From Brachionus manjavacas (taxonomy: Eukaryota > Rotifera > Eurotatoria > Ploima > Brachionidae), in the NCBI GenBank assembly GCA_019054805.1, contig JAHQIY010000009.1:2790001-2854000 (forward strand): a DNA stretch of 64,000 nucleotides, given 5' to 3'. The notes beneath the pieces were generated by a model, which saw only the letters and a program-made list of their open reading frames with translations, searched no databases and had not been told where the DNA came from. Both the position numbers and the translations under genes were made by a program. This document shows positions 12,063 to 24,489 of the stretch, one piece after another; position 1 is the first letter of the stretch, and each line of letters starts with the position of its first letter.

Positions 12063-12500
12063 ATTCGGGTCAGCTCAGAATGGATCAAAGTCCTTCTTTT
12101 CAGCCCAACGTAAAAAATATTTTATTTTACAATTTATAAGACGAACAAGAAAATTTATTTCTGCATTGAGATAATTTAATTGAAAAAAAAAATTTAATTT
12201 TAATTGAGCATTATTTTAATATCGAATACAATAATTATGAATAATTTTTACATAGAAATTTGAATTAAATTTTTGCTATTGTTCATTTAAAAAAAAGTAA
12301 CAAAAATATCAAGTATTTCATTGATATAATTCTTTATATTTGAAAACTCAAAAAAGTTTTATATTAAGAAAGTTTAAAATTTATCTTTTTCAAGTCACTC
12401 ACTTTGAAATTGGAATGCAAAAATTGAAAAAGAAGACTTTTTTCAGGATCTGTTGAACTCTCAACAAAAACATCCTCAAAGTTTATTTCCCCTACCCTAA
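12063..12500 (+). CDS. Two possible small downstream exons (tentative)
   Basis: Candidate exon 12063-12109 lies between TTAAACAG and GTAAAA and can code SGQLRMDQSPSFQPN. Candidate exon 12447-12500 follows a strong acceptor (CTTTTTTCAG) and codes DLLNSQQKHPQSLFPLP before TAA. They join in phase 0. The first needs one base from an upstream exon, whereas the donor at 8873 is phase 0, so a connecting exon would be missing. Treat these as candidates only. Confidence 0.25.
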
Positions 12501-12897
12501 CTTTACGTTTTCTTATGTAGAAAGAGTCATTAAAAAATTTATTTTATTCCATTCTATTTATTTTTTTGTTTTAAAGACTTGCTTCAAAGTTTTAAGTCAA
12601 TTCCAGTCAATTACTTTATCGAAATTTTTTTTTTTTTAAATTAAATTCTACATAACTTTTTAAAAGATCTACACAATTTTAAAAAGCTTTGTTTATTTTA
12701 AATATCTGTTTATAGAATTTAAAATTTTTTAAAAAGACTCGTTTAGAATTAAAAAAAATCAAGTTATGACTTTGACTTAAAAACAGCCTGTTGTTCCAAT
12801 TTTATGTTCCAATTTCAGTATTAGTTTTTTTCACCAAACACAGGTGATGATTACATGTCATTTAAATTGAAGATCTGTTTTTTTCTTTTTTTTTTCA

Positions 12898-13050
12898 GTT
12901 GACATTTGTAGCGGGAAAGACCTTTATTCAGAACACTAGCTACGATAAATTAACAATAATTAATATTTTATATTTGAAAAAAATTCTCAATAAACCTTTG
13001 GCAAATAATATGTCAAGTATTAAATATTTATTTCTATGGAGTATTATTTA
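12898..13050 (+). other. Exon-like repeat with acceptor
   Basis: A strong acceptor (TTTTTTTTCAG) precedes a short frame that contains LTFVAGKTFIQNTSYDK and runs to TAA. The core GACATTTGTAGCGGGAAAG is also present at about 8918, where the acceptor AG is GG. It may be a duplicated 3' exon or a transposon piece. Confidence 0.3.
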
Positions 13051-13920
13051 AACTGAATATTTTTTTGACAAGTCTTTGACATTTTTTTAAATATTTGATT
13101 TTTTTTGATTACTTTAGTCTAATTTATTTATTGAAATTTAATGGCAACATTTAACAATTTACACTTACAGAGTGTAATTTGGATGACTATTCAAAATGAA
13201 ATTTAAAAGCAATTTATTTATTTCTAAATTAAAATTTTTGGGTATGATTGATAAAAAAATTCGTACCTTAGGTTACCATGGAGCTTAATAAGACAAATTA
13301 CCAGAATAAAACAAGTATTTTTACTAACAGATAGATAATTAATTTATTTATTTATTTATTTTTAATTTCAGTTGCTAACTTGAAGATGATGTAAAAAAAA
13401 TTAAACAAGTTCACATAAATCAAAAGAAGATTTTTTTAAAAATACTGAGTGACGGTATTGAAATTAAGTTAATACTAATTTAATTTTAAATCTATACATG
13501 AGAGATTAATTCGATAAAAGCCGGCACTCTAAGAGTTATATGATACTTTTAAACCCTTCTCAAAGATAAGATTATATTTAGGCATCAAATTGTTTTTCAA
13601 ATTTACAACATTTGTTCTTTTCAGAAGGCATCAGGTAAACAAAATTAAGCTCTGAAGCTACTTTTATTACATAACAACAGTAAACAGTAAACACATTAAG
13701 ATATTGTTTTTTAATGATTCAAAATCAAATTAAATAACTATTTTTGGCGCATTTGGGATCACGAAATTGGCTAAAGCTTTTTTGCCTCAAGTTAAATTGA
13801 ATAAATTTTAAATTTCTTCTTAGGCAAACACACTTAATTGAATTTATAATAAGATAGTTGTAAATTTGGGCCAAAATTATCATTTTTTAATTTTTTTAAA
13901 AAAAATCCTAGAGATTCGTG
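13050..13920. other. Noncoding, AT-rich
   Basis: No gene, TIR or structured repeat was recognised. Confidence 0.4.
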
Positions 13921-13924
13921 TATC

Positions 13925-14905
13925 TGAAATTGTTTTTGTGAACCCAGTTGATAGTGCAAGATCGATTTGGGTTAATTAGAATCATTTTTTTACTATTAAG
14001 TTTTTTTTGGGTAATCTTTTTTTAATTTAGAATTTTAGTTTTATAAATGTTGTGAATTTTTTTTTTAATTATTATATTATTGACGTGTTCTAGTATAAAA
14101 GATGAAAAAAAAGATACTTCAAATCAGTCTGTATTCCAATTACTTTTAAGAAAATTTTTAGATTTTTTTTAGTGTTAAAAATGTTGTGTGGACCCAGTCC
14201 ATAGTGCTGGTTAAATATGAGTTAATTAGAATTATTTTTTTACTATTAAGAAAATTTTTTGTTGGAGAGGTTTTTTTTAAATTTTATTTAAAAAAAATTT
14301 TATCTATATAAAAAAAAATTTTGAATAAATTAATAAAAAACCGATGCGTTTCAACCGATAGACCTTCTTCAAAATCTAGATGACCGAGAGATACAATTTT
14401 TTAATAAAGAATAAGAAAAAAAATAAATTTTTTTTTGAATTTTAGAAAAATCTTGTTATATTCCATTTTTAAAAATAAATTTTTTTCATTTGAAATATTA
14501 ACTTAATTTAATTTACTATTGTACAATTTAATTAAGAAAAAGTAAAATTTCTGATTTATCCAACTTATGATTTTTTTGTTTAAAATTGGAATTTGAAATT
14601 TAAGGAATGAATTAATTAAATCGGCTTCAGTTGATTTTCTTATGGAATCATTACCAATATTTGATTTAAATATTGTAAAAGTAACTTGAAATGATGAAAA
14701 AAAAGAGACTACAAATAAGTCCGTATTCGTATTAAAAATTCTTTTACTATTAAGAGAATTTTTTAGATTTTTATTTTTTAATCTAAAATTTTAGTTTTAA
14801 AAATGTTGTGAAAATTTTCAAAATTCTTATATTGTTGACGTGTTCTAGTTTAAAAGATGAAAAACGAGAGGCTACAAATAAGTCCTAATTAAGAAAATTT
14901 TTCGA
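13925..14905. repeat. Degenerate tandem repeat block
   Basis: Several imperfect copies share the modules ACCCAGT..ATAGTGC, TTAATTAGAAT.ATTTTTTTACTATTAAG, TTTTAAAAATGTTGTG, and GACGTGTTCTAGT.TAAAAGATGAAAAA. Copies begin near 13925, 14178, 14700 and 14810. Spacing is irregular, suggesting an old tandem or nested duplication. Confidence 0.6.
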
Positions 14906-17840
14906 ATAGCTCTCGAACAATCAAAGTGGATTAAATCAAAGATTTTTGGCGCAATTTTTTATTCTATGTCAACTAAGAAAGAAAATTCCAAAATCAAATT
15001 ACAATTGGATTTATTATTTGATATGCGAAACAAGTCGGGTTTCTAATCGTAGAACTAAAATCCAAGTTATAAAATAATACGAAACTGCTTAAATTTCAGT
15101 TCATATTTTGACAATAGTTGAAATTAATAGAAAAATAATTTTTGTTTAGTCCAGGCCGATATGCGTTGACTGGCCAGAAATTTTTCAGTCTTCCTTATCA
15201 AGAAAAAGCTTTATTTTATCGAGAGTAATAAAAAGCTTCATAAGGTTTTATTTGTTCTCAGGTCTGATTAATATTGTTTAAATGTACCGTCAATTTAGAG
15301 CTCAGCAGATTTATTATTACTAAGTGCGTTTTTTTATATTTTCTAATATCATCATGTTACAAAGAAAATATTTGAATGTTACTTGAAATTACGCAATCGC
15401 GTTCTTAGCATAAATCAGAAGGATTATGGAATTTTTGTATCCAGAAAGGTTAATTTATTTAAAATGATAGTAAAGAGTGGAATATTTTTATATCGACGCT
15501 TTAGGTCTTGATCAATCATTCTCGATTGTTCGTGTAACATTATCTAATTCAAAAGCATTTTTTTAGAATTCTGAAAATTCAGGATTGTTTAAATAAATGT
15601 CAATTTTTTCTTTATTTTACTTTTTTTTCAAGAAAAAATTTTTAGTTTTAATTCAAATTAAAGTGATGGTTTTGTTTAAATTTTAAGCCTGGCCTTATTT
15701 TTTTAGAAATAAGCAAATGTTAAGTTAGTTCTACAATTAAATTTTTGTTAAATTTTTAATTTAACTAACTCAATTTGGTTTTGATTAATTTAAAAAATAT
15801 ATAGTCTTAATCTCAAACCTCCTGATAATTAATCGATAAGACCCTCATATCACGTAAACAACAATTATATAACAGATTAATTCTTTACCTTGTGGGTGTT
15901 AATGAAAAGGATTTAGAAATTTCATGAAAAAAATTTTTTTTTTAGATTCTGGATTAATCTTTAAGACATTTTAAGACTTTATCTTCTGGCATGTGGAAAA
16001 AAATGAGCACATTTACGAATACATTAAATTCAACTATTTTTCGTTTAATAAAAAAAACGATGCTTGTTTTAAAAGTCAATTTTAAAGGGTTTAAAAAATA
16101 ACATATTTTGATCAACTCATTTATCGGTATTATAAAGTTAACTTCTAAAAACATCAATCGGCAGATTTTGTGTTTTTGTAAGTTTTTCTTAATAAGTAGA
16201 CAGATCTGTTCAATAACAAATTTTCTAAATTTATAAAATGGAGAAAACAGGCTTTGTTTTTATTACTCAATGCAAATAAATTTATATGGTAAAAAAATTT
16301 AGTTTAATAATAATAAAAACTTAGGCTTTGTTAGGTTTTATTTCTTTAGGACAATTTACTATGAATGCTAGAACAAGTTGATGTGGCTACATTAGTTTAC
16401 TTCTTGTTTGTTTCAACTGAGGGATTGGCAATTTTATTTTGAAGCAATTTAAATAATTTGTTTTTTTTCTCTGCGGATATCTAATAGCTGGGCCTTCAAC
16501 TGTTAATGTCCTTCAATGGCTCTTAAACCTCTTATTACAAAGTTAACATTAAATTTTAAAAATCCTAAGATTTAATTGTAAAAAATAGTCAGCTTTATAA
16601 TTGTACTATTTTTTTCAGAAATTGTAAAATTAAACAAATTTATTAAATCATCAAAATTTGGCTGCTATTACGTAGGTAGAGAGCGGGCTACAATTTTCCA
16701 CAACTCTATGTGCCTATGCACTCGAATTATACTTGCTGGGCCTTCAGCCATTAATGAATTCAAGGATTTTTTTTAGATTGTGCATCTTGAAGTACTTAAT
16801 GAGGATTATGTCATATGACAAGTTTTGTAGATATTTGGCCTGCACTTTTTCTAAAGTAAAAATAATTTTTTTAGTGTGCAGACACCTGGCTGCTTCATTT
16901 AAAAAATTTTCAGAGTATTTTTTTTGATGACCATAGCTATACATTTCAGTCTCAAACGCTTTTAATTAAATTTTAAAAAATGAAGATTAAATAGATTATT
17001 AAAAGACTATGCTACTCTACACTTATTTATTTATACTTGTTTACGATTTTTATTTTCAGACAATTTTATCATTTTTTTATCCTTAAGGAGCTGTAGTTTG
17101 ACACAGCTTAACAAATAAACTTAATTAATTCCAAATAATTTACTAAATGAAGGCTTATATAATGAGTTTTCAAAATAAAAGTGGGAAGTTAAAACTTAAA
17201 AGTTCAGTAAAAATTCTGGACTAATCTTTTTGTTCAATTGTCTGATAAAGAATGAACCATTTTACACAGATATTTTTGTTAATCTCCATAAAATTTTTTA
17301 TGACCATAGCTTTAAATTTTCTCTCATTAAAATTCACTCACTAAACATTTGAACATTTTAGGTTAAACATTTTTTTGCTGAAATTTTGACAGTTCTTTTC
17401 AATAAATTTTTTTTCTTAATTTTGAAAATTGTTTTTTTTTCTCATTTTAATAAAATCATCCCGTTATCTAAATTTAAAAAATTAGTCTTCTGCTTTCTTT
17501 TCCTGTTAAAAAACCCGAAATCCAATTTAAGAAACAAATTCAGGGCTTTTCTTTGAAATAATATCGAAAGATGTCTCATTTTTTTTCCTTATTCACTAAA
17601 AGAAATAAAACTTATCTAAAAAAAAAACATTTTTTTGAATAAAAACGAACTGTACGAAACTTGGCACATTTTCAGCAGAAAATTTAAGTTAAGATAATTA
17701 TTTCTTTTTATATAATTGAGTCATTGAGAAAAGATTTTGAAAATTAAAAAAAATCAGACATGCCAAAAGAGAGAAACAAATAATATTCTTAACAAATTTC
17801 TAATATTTTAGAAATTTTTTTACTAACAAAAGAATTAAAA
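14906..17840. other. Noncoding, AT-rich
   Basis: Short frames at 15954-16157, 16733-16927 and 17892-18098 are not host genes. A GCTGGGCCTTCA motif occurs twice (about 16490 and 16735), each close to TTAATG, which suggests two fragments of one unknown repeat. Confidence 0.4.
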
Positions 17841-18160
17841 ATTGTACTCGTCACTGAAAATATCTCTGGACATATCATTAACTGTCCAAATTTACACCAC
17901 TTGTATCTTTTTTGCCCATATTTTATATTTAGAAGGCGTTTTCTGACCGCTTTTTGAGACTCTTACCCTTTCTTTTTGGAGAAATCTCAGCATACTTACT
18001 AACCATAACCCCTTGAGTCTAGGAATTAAAATCAGCGGCGAGTTTTTAATAGTTAAATGCAGGGTCTTTTCAAATCTCTCTAAAAATGTAAATTTCATCT
18101 CTAAAAGTTAGCTTCCAAGATCTACCAGAACGGCTTTGATCAGACACAGTTGGTAATGTT
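17840..18160 (-). pseudogene. Tc1-like transposase fragment (N-terminal half)
   Basis: On the minus strand, shifting among frames, the sequence reads SDQSRSGRSWKLTFRDE, IFREI.KDPAFNY, KLAADFNS, MVSKYAEISPKRKGKSLKKR and finally DIFSDEY. This order matches the second helix-turn-helix and the first catalytic Asp block of Tc1 transposases (the usual form is R-K-L-T-P-R-D-E...KDP...AAEL...FSDES). Stops and frameshifts make it inactive. Confidence 0.7.
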
Positions 18161-18162
18161 AT

Positions 18163-18495
18163 TTTGAAAGGACATGAGGAGTTGGAGAGTTTTTATTTTA
18201 AGCAGTTTAAGAGCACAATTTACTCAAAACTAGAAGATAAGGACTAATCATAAAATATGAAAAAAGATTGTTAAAATAGTTCAATCTTTTGGATTATCCG
18301 AATTTCTAAACTTTTGAACCGACTTTTATTTTTTAATTTTTAAAGGAAGTTTATCGATTATAAACATTTAAAATTTTATTTTATTTTTATGTCGAGTGTG
18401 ATACATCAAATTGGAGAAAAAAAATTCTTCAAATAAGTATTTTTATTCTTTTTCTTTTGTACTCAATTTTTCGTCAAATTCAATAAATAAACAAT
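18163..18495. repeat. Second copy of the Tc1-associated repeat
   Basis: Shares AAGGACATGAGGAG and AGTTTAAGAGCACAATTTA with 10938-11045, and resumes at CTCAATTTTTCGTCAAATTC after about 230 additional bases. Confidence 0.5.
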
Positions 18496-18609
18496 TTTAG
18501 AAAAATAAAAAAATTATTTTCGAAATTTTTGCAACATACTGTATCTTTGGGAAAAATAAACAGAACAATTTTCTGGAATTTTTCCGAATAAAGAAAACGT
18601 GATTTTACT

Positions 18610-19181
18610 CAGAGTTGTTTAAAAGTCCCAAATTTTTTTTTTCAAATTTGCTAGATCAGACTTTATATCAAAAAATTTTATACTAATGGGTTGTCTAATG
18701 AATAAAGATTTGCCATATTTCAGAATTTTCTTGTAATTTTAGTTAATAAGTCTTCACATTCATTAAATGCAAAAAAGTTAAGTTAGGCAATTGAAAATGT
18801 TTGGAAAAATACTTTGACAGTAGTTGAGAATAAGGCGCAAATTTTGGGGACCTTCCGTTCCTAGAATAATTACTCTACATAAATGGAAAAACAGGAAAAT
18901 TTATTTGATTAATTTGTAAACCTGGAGAAAAATTGACTTTAGGATCTCGGAACTTCGTGTCATCAAGATTAAAACAAGTAATTTTTTTTTTTTTTCTTTT
19001 TTTAATCTTATAACTTTACATCGCCTTCAAGGCGTTCAGTGAAATAAATAAATAAATAAAATAAAAATAAAATAAATTAATTTTTTAATAAGAAAAAAAC
19101 TAAAGTCTTTGACTCGGACTTTTGAAAAAAAAAGTCCGGACTTGGACTTGACTTGAGACTTGTGACTTTTAAAAAACTCTG
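18610..19181. mobile_element. hAT-type MITE with perfect 8-base target duplication
   Basis: The element begins CAGAGTTGTTTAAAAGTC and ends in the inverted form GACTTTTAAAAAACTCTG. ATTTTACT flanks it on both sides (18602-18609 and 19182-19189). An 8-base duplication with CAGAG-type ends is the hAT signature. It has no transposase ORF (572 bases), so it is non-autonomous. Near its right end it holds a retro-tail-like segment with stem CGCCTTCAAGGCG followed by an AAATAA-type tail. Confidence 0.85.
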
Positions 19182-19189
19182 ATTTTACT

Positions 19190-20650
19190 GTAAATCAATT
19201 TATTAGATTGAATAAATTTTTTTTTGAAAAAAGGCTTGGTTTTTTCTATTAATTTGTATGCAAAAATTTCGATTACATATTGAGGGTGGATAAGAGTTAT
19301 TTTTCTAAAATATGAAGAGTATTTGATTAAAAATATTTTTAAAGAAAGTCGAATAGCTTACCAAAAAATACACCTTAAACCCATAGATAAACAAACAAAC
19401 TTGCCAGATTACTTATTTCCTCGTAAACACGAAGCCAAGTTTATTTTTCTAGCACTCAAGTAGGTGTTTGATTGAGTAATCGGTAGCTCTGAAAAACAGA
19501 GCGCCTTTTATCTATAAATCGATAATTGAGTTCGTGCTTTTATTCATGACCAAAGGAAACACAGATTGCCATGGTAACTTGAGAATGAAACAATACCTTT
19601 CGTAAGAAGTTGAATTAATTACCATTCCTGAAATGAAAAATACTTAGTAGAAAATTATTCATATTCTAGTCGAATTACTAAACTAGCTTACGTTTGGAAT
19701 TTTGTAAACTCGTACAAACTATATTAAAACTTATTGTTTCGATTCATTTCAGCATTTTTTTTTCTTTCATTCTTATTTAGTCTAATTTTACGCAATCGAA
19801 CAATTTTCCAAGTAAATAACTTTTCAATGTAAGCAGCAGATTTTGAATGTTAATTTTGGCCAAATTAGCGAGCAGTAAGAAAAAGTTTAATTGATTTTGC
19901 TAGAGAAATAAAGCAGAGACCTGATGAGAATAGCATATTAGGTCAATAAATCGAAGAGCTTTTTTTTCTTTTTTAAAATTATGCTGGATTAAATAGACCA
20001 AAGTTTATGCGTCCGAAAACCCAATTTTGTTAGTCAATATTTTTTTATTAATTTAAATTTTTCAGTCAGTCCTTTCTTGTATACTCTAATTAGAAACAAA
20101 ATAGGTTAATTTTGTTTGCGTCGAAAATAAACAGATTAAAAAATAATAAAAAATTTTAGCGCTACTTGAATTTTTTTCAAATTTTTTATTTTTTGAATAT
20201 CGCTTATAAGTCAGTTTTTGTCCCAATCGATTTTTAAATAAAGATAAATAAAGATTAAATTATTTATAGTTTTTTTTTTTTTTTAAATTGGTTGCATATT
20301 TATTAAGTAAACTCTTTAAAAACTTTAAAAAAATGCTTTATATTTGATTTTGAATAAAAGCCTTTATGAATTTCGTCAAATACTCTTTTTTTGCATTTAA
20401 ATATTAAAGTTTTCTATAAGAAGATTCAGTAATGTTTTGTAAATTTTTTAAAGTAGAGCTACACTAACTTTAAGTTTTAAAATCGAAAGAACTCTTATAA
20501 GATTAAACTTAAATAAAAGTGGTGTTTATTTGAATTTAATTACAGAATAATTTTAAATCCATTTTCTGTACTTAATGGGAGTTAAATTTTAGATTTTGAT
20601 AAATTAAGAGTTTAATCATTAATTAATATTTAAATTTTATTAATCATTAA
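19190..20650. other. Noncoding, AT-rich
   Basis: No exon seen. The patch at 19370-19620 is less AT-biased than its surroundings but has no frame or repeat that I can recognise. Confidence 0.4.
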
Positions 20651-20654
20651 TTTT

Positions 20655-21195
20655 CAATAAAACCAGGGCTATACCTGAAGGATCAGGGTCAAATAAATTA
20701 AAATTACCCTAAAGTAAATAAAGTACGGTAAGTACAAAAAGGAAAATGTCTTTTTAATAGTAAAATCAAATTGTCTATTTAGAGCTAAAGATTTGTCAAA
20801 AAATTTTCTAAAGGAAAAAAATTCATTTTAAAAAACCATTTTCCTTTTAGTACTTTTTGTACTTTTAAAGAATATTATTTTATTTGGTCCTGTTCTTTTT
20901 GGTACTTTTTGTAATTAATGGTAATATTAATCATTTTATTAAAAATTAAAGGGGGTCCGGGACGGAGCCCTGGTTTAGGGATTCGGGTATGCTGGAGGTA
21001 GGAAAAATATTAGTTAAATTTAAAATTGATAATTAAAAGTTTGATTAATTATGATATTTTTTTAATACCACTAAGTTCAAAAATAAAGAAAGTACAAAAA
21101 GAAACAGAGCCTAATAAAATGATATTCTGAAAAATTACAAAAAGTACAGAAAGGATTTTAACTTTTTAATATTCTCATTGTCTGTACCTCAAAAA
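20655..21195. mobile_element. Palindromic MITE, aaaaagtacaaaaagg family, copy B
   Basis: It shares the GTACAAAAAGGAAAATG and ATTTGGTCCTGTTC arms and the central GGAGCCCTGGTTTAGGGATTC block with copy A, in the opposite orientation. It is more diverged than copy A. Confidence 0.6.
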
Positions 21196-23620
21196 ATTAG
21201 TTTTTTTAAATATCTTTTAATTTTCAGATCAATTTTATAAAAGTATTTAATTTAATTCCAAGAGCCTTTCATCAATATAACCATCATTAATATTTAAATG
21301 ATTTAAGGCGTTTAAAGTTAAAATTGGAAGCAAAAAAGAAAAACCACCAAATTTTAATTTATTAGCAATTAATTTGGTGAATTTAAGCTTTTAGATTAAT
21401 ATTGAAAATTATTCACTTAGAATTAATTTTTTTTTTTTTAATTTTCTTTGATTTCATCCATAAGGGCGTTGACTGATATTTCATTATTGTCAATTAATAC
21501 TCCTTTTCAGCTGTTTTTGATTTTTAAACTCAACAAAAAAAAAATTTAAAATTTAACTTAAATTTAAATTCTAAATTCATAAAATTATTTATTGCAATGT
21601 AATATTAAATATATGTAAGAATTTTCCTAATATTTAAAAAGTTGCAATTAGAGGTACTGTCCATGACAATATCTCTGGGTCCTCTCGTTTGTCTTCACAT
21701 TTTTCATTTATTTTATTTCTGTGTTTAAAATCGATGAAATTATTCTAAATACAGAAATCAAAAGTTATTTTTTTTAAATAGTAAATTGAATTTTAACCCT
21801 ATTTCTCTTTTTTATTTTCAGTAATTTCAGGCAATTCCTAGTCAAAATGTCTTTCTCCGGCTCGACTTCGATGAAATTTTCTGACAAGTTACTAGATTTC
21901 GAATTCTATTTTGATACTTTAATTTTTTTCTAAATAAAGTCAGTTTTTAAATTTTAATTCAATTATTATTTTGAATTTATTTTGGATAATTATGAATTAT
22001 TTTTTTTTTAGGCTGTTCATTGTTATGTATTATCTTAGATAGTAGTCTATTGTTTATAAACAGTGGTAAAACTAATTTAGTAGTCTTCCGTTTAAGACTT
22101 CTCCGCAAGTTTCTTGCAGTAGCTAATTATTATTATTATTAATTTTTTAATTTTTTTCAACTTAACTTTGACAATAAAATTCAAAATAAAAAGCTTTGAA
22201 AAATTAAATATTTTTTTTTATTCAACTAAAATTTTCTGAATTTTTTTCAATTAATATGCGATTTTCTATTTATGAATAATTATATACAAGTTTGTAATGA
22301 TTTTTTTAATTAATTTTTAATGAAATTTGTAATTATAAAAATATGCCCTCCATTCTAAGCAGTTCATTTAGAAGTTCTTTAAAATTTATTAAAAAAAAAA
22401 AAGTCTTCGAATAAAGTTTGGTCTAAATAAAAATAAAATTATTTAAAAATTAGAAGTTTAAATACTCGTATGAAACCAAAACCTTCTTATAATTTTTGGA
22501 ATAGTTTGTTTGCTCATGTGCCTTTTTTATTTAAGAAAATATTGATATTAATAAAAAATTAGAAATTTTTGGTGTTTTTTGGTAAAAGTGTAAGTTTATA
22601 AGTAAAATTCGTCAGACTTGACTCTTAAAAAATAATTCACATAGAAATTACCGCAGAAAGAGTAAATGAAAAATAATATTTTATTCTAGGACATAGAAAT
22701 TGTTCGGATAAATTTATAGCTAAAATTAATATAAAATTAATATCACAGCTTAATACTTAAAGTGTTGTTTAAAAAAGCCTTTAAAAATTGTCCAAAAAAT
22801 TTGAATTCATTCATTTTTGAACAAACTAAATAAATTCAACATTTTACCTTTCTGGCTAAAGGGATGAATTGACAAGTAAAGTTTTTAGGTTAAAATATTG
22901 GGTTAATAATTAGATAATTTCTTTGGAGTGACCCTCATCTAAAACAAAAAAAAACTCCGTTAATATAAACAAATATAATATTGTGTTAAAATTGTTATCT
23001 ATCTGAAATAAATTAAAAAATGATTATTGTATTTTCTTTTAATAAAGACTTTTTATTTTTAGGTACGGGCCATTCTCTAGGCTCAAGATCCCGGAAGAAT
23101 TATTTTCATTGTTTTTTCTTTTTTAGGAAATTTGTAAGCTCATCAGTTAATGTACATATCTAGATTATAATTTTTAACACAAATTATTTAAATATTTAAA
23201 TTTAGTGATAACAATTATATATTTAACAATTATCAAAGAAAAAATTTGTATCAATTTTCCCTTTGATTTTAAAGATTCTAGTGGGTCTAAAAATTACCTT
23301 ATGAAATATTTTTATTAAATAGAGATGTTTTTTTTTTCAATTCTTAAGTGTGCAGAGCAAAATAAAATTTGGAAATTAATTTTTTTTAAATTTTCAAAAA
23401 GTGTCAAATAATGCTAATAATCTATTAGTTGGTAATAGAAACACAATTTTTAAAGCATAATTTGAATTTTCAAGATTAATCTGAAATCCCAACGGATGGA
23501 ACTCTCTTTGCTCGTGCATAGAATGCAGGCTTAATAATTAAGCCAAGATTTAAGCTAATGGATAAATATGGATAAATACTTGTCAGTATTTTCAAACGTA
23601 TATCTTATGAGAGACGTGAC
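21196..23620. other. Noncoding, AT-rich, with one retro-tail
   Basis: At 22010-22150 a segment ends with stem GCAAG-TTT-CTTGC followed by an ATT repeat, which looks like a LINE or SINE 3' tail. No coding exon was recognised elsewhere in the stretch. Confidence 0.4.
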
Positions 23621-23639
23621 AAGTATTATTTATTTATTA

Positions 23640-24485
23640 TTTTATTTGTAACGAGTTGGGGTTCCTTCAGTATAAAAATATAAACCAAAAATCAACATAA
23701 AATTGAAATAGTCGAGTTATAAATGTTTAAATATTTGAGGTTTCAGGAAAAGAAATAAAAAAATGTGAAATTTTTTTTGTGACACCAGTCTTACAATTAA
23801 TAGAACAGAATGACTCAGTCCTGTCCCAACAAATCTCTCACTCAACCCAAAAAGCCGATTCGAGACTGTTAGTAATTTGAGTATATTAAAAGCCTCATGG
23901 TGCACCATGTTGGAGGGAGTATCATATTTTGACTTAAGGATAGATCTGACTGCTGTGTTCTGAATTGCTTGTAGTTTTTTGATATTATTTTCTGAAAATG
24001 AATTCAAGCAAGGAAAAGAATAGTCTAAAATTGGTCCGACTAAAGATTTATGTAAATATCCTAGTGTGTTTTGATTGAGACCCCATTTTTTGTTTGACAA
24101 TATCTTAATAATATTTAGCCTTTTATTGCAGCGTTTTTTAATTATATTAAACTTAGAATCAATTTTAAAACCAAGAAACTTGATTTCTTTTTGGCTCATT
24201 ATTCTGTTTCCATAAAATTTTAAGTTTAGATTATCACCCTCTTTGTTGTATCTAGAGAAGACTACTGAACACGACTTTTCAACTGATATCTTCATTTTCC
24301 ACTTAATAAGCCATTTTTCTAGTTCGTTGGTGTATTTATTTATCTTGTTTTCAAGGTTCCCCTTTTTGTTATAAATGAAGAATGTTACCAGATCATCTGC
24401 GAAAAGCAGAGAGTATTCATTTTTTTTTTGTTTCTTCTGGGGATATCATTAATATATAAATTAAATAAAAGAGGACTAATTTTAT
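23640..24485 (-). pseudogene. Jockey-like LINE fragment (family A), 3' part of ORF2
   Basis: Minus-strand translation runs from an ISPLLFNLYINDIPRRN segment, through LFADDLVTFFIYNKKGNLE, then KMKISVEKSCSVVFSRYN, FLGFKID, NTLGYLHKSLVGPILDYSF and LFGLSERFVGTGLSHSV. It is clearly homologous to the copy at 53799-56612. The copy is 5'-truncated and has a frameshift just before FADD. It retains the 3' tail (GGGGTTCCTTCAG). It is useful because it keeps a Tyr codon where the fuller copy has its stop. Confidence 0.85.
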
Positions 24486-24489
24486 TTTT

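Noticed and set aside
16744-16944. Overlapping ORFs on both strands
   Set aside because: No recognisable domain; part of an unidentified repeat that shares GCTGGGCCTTCA with position 16490.
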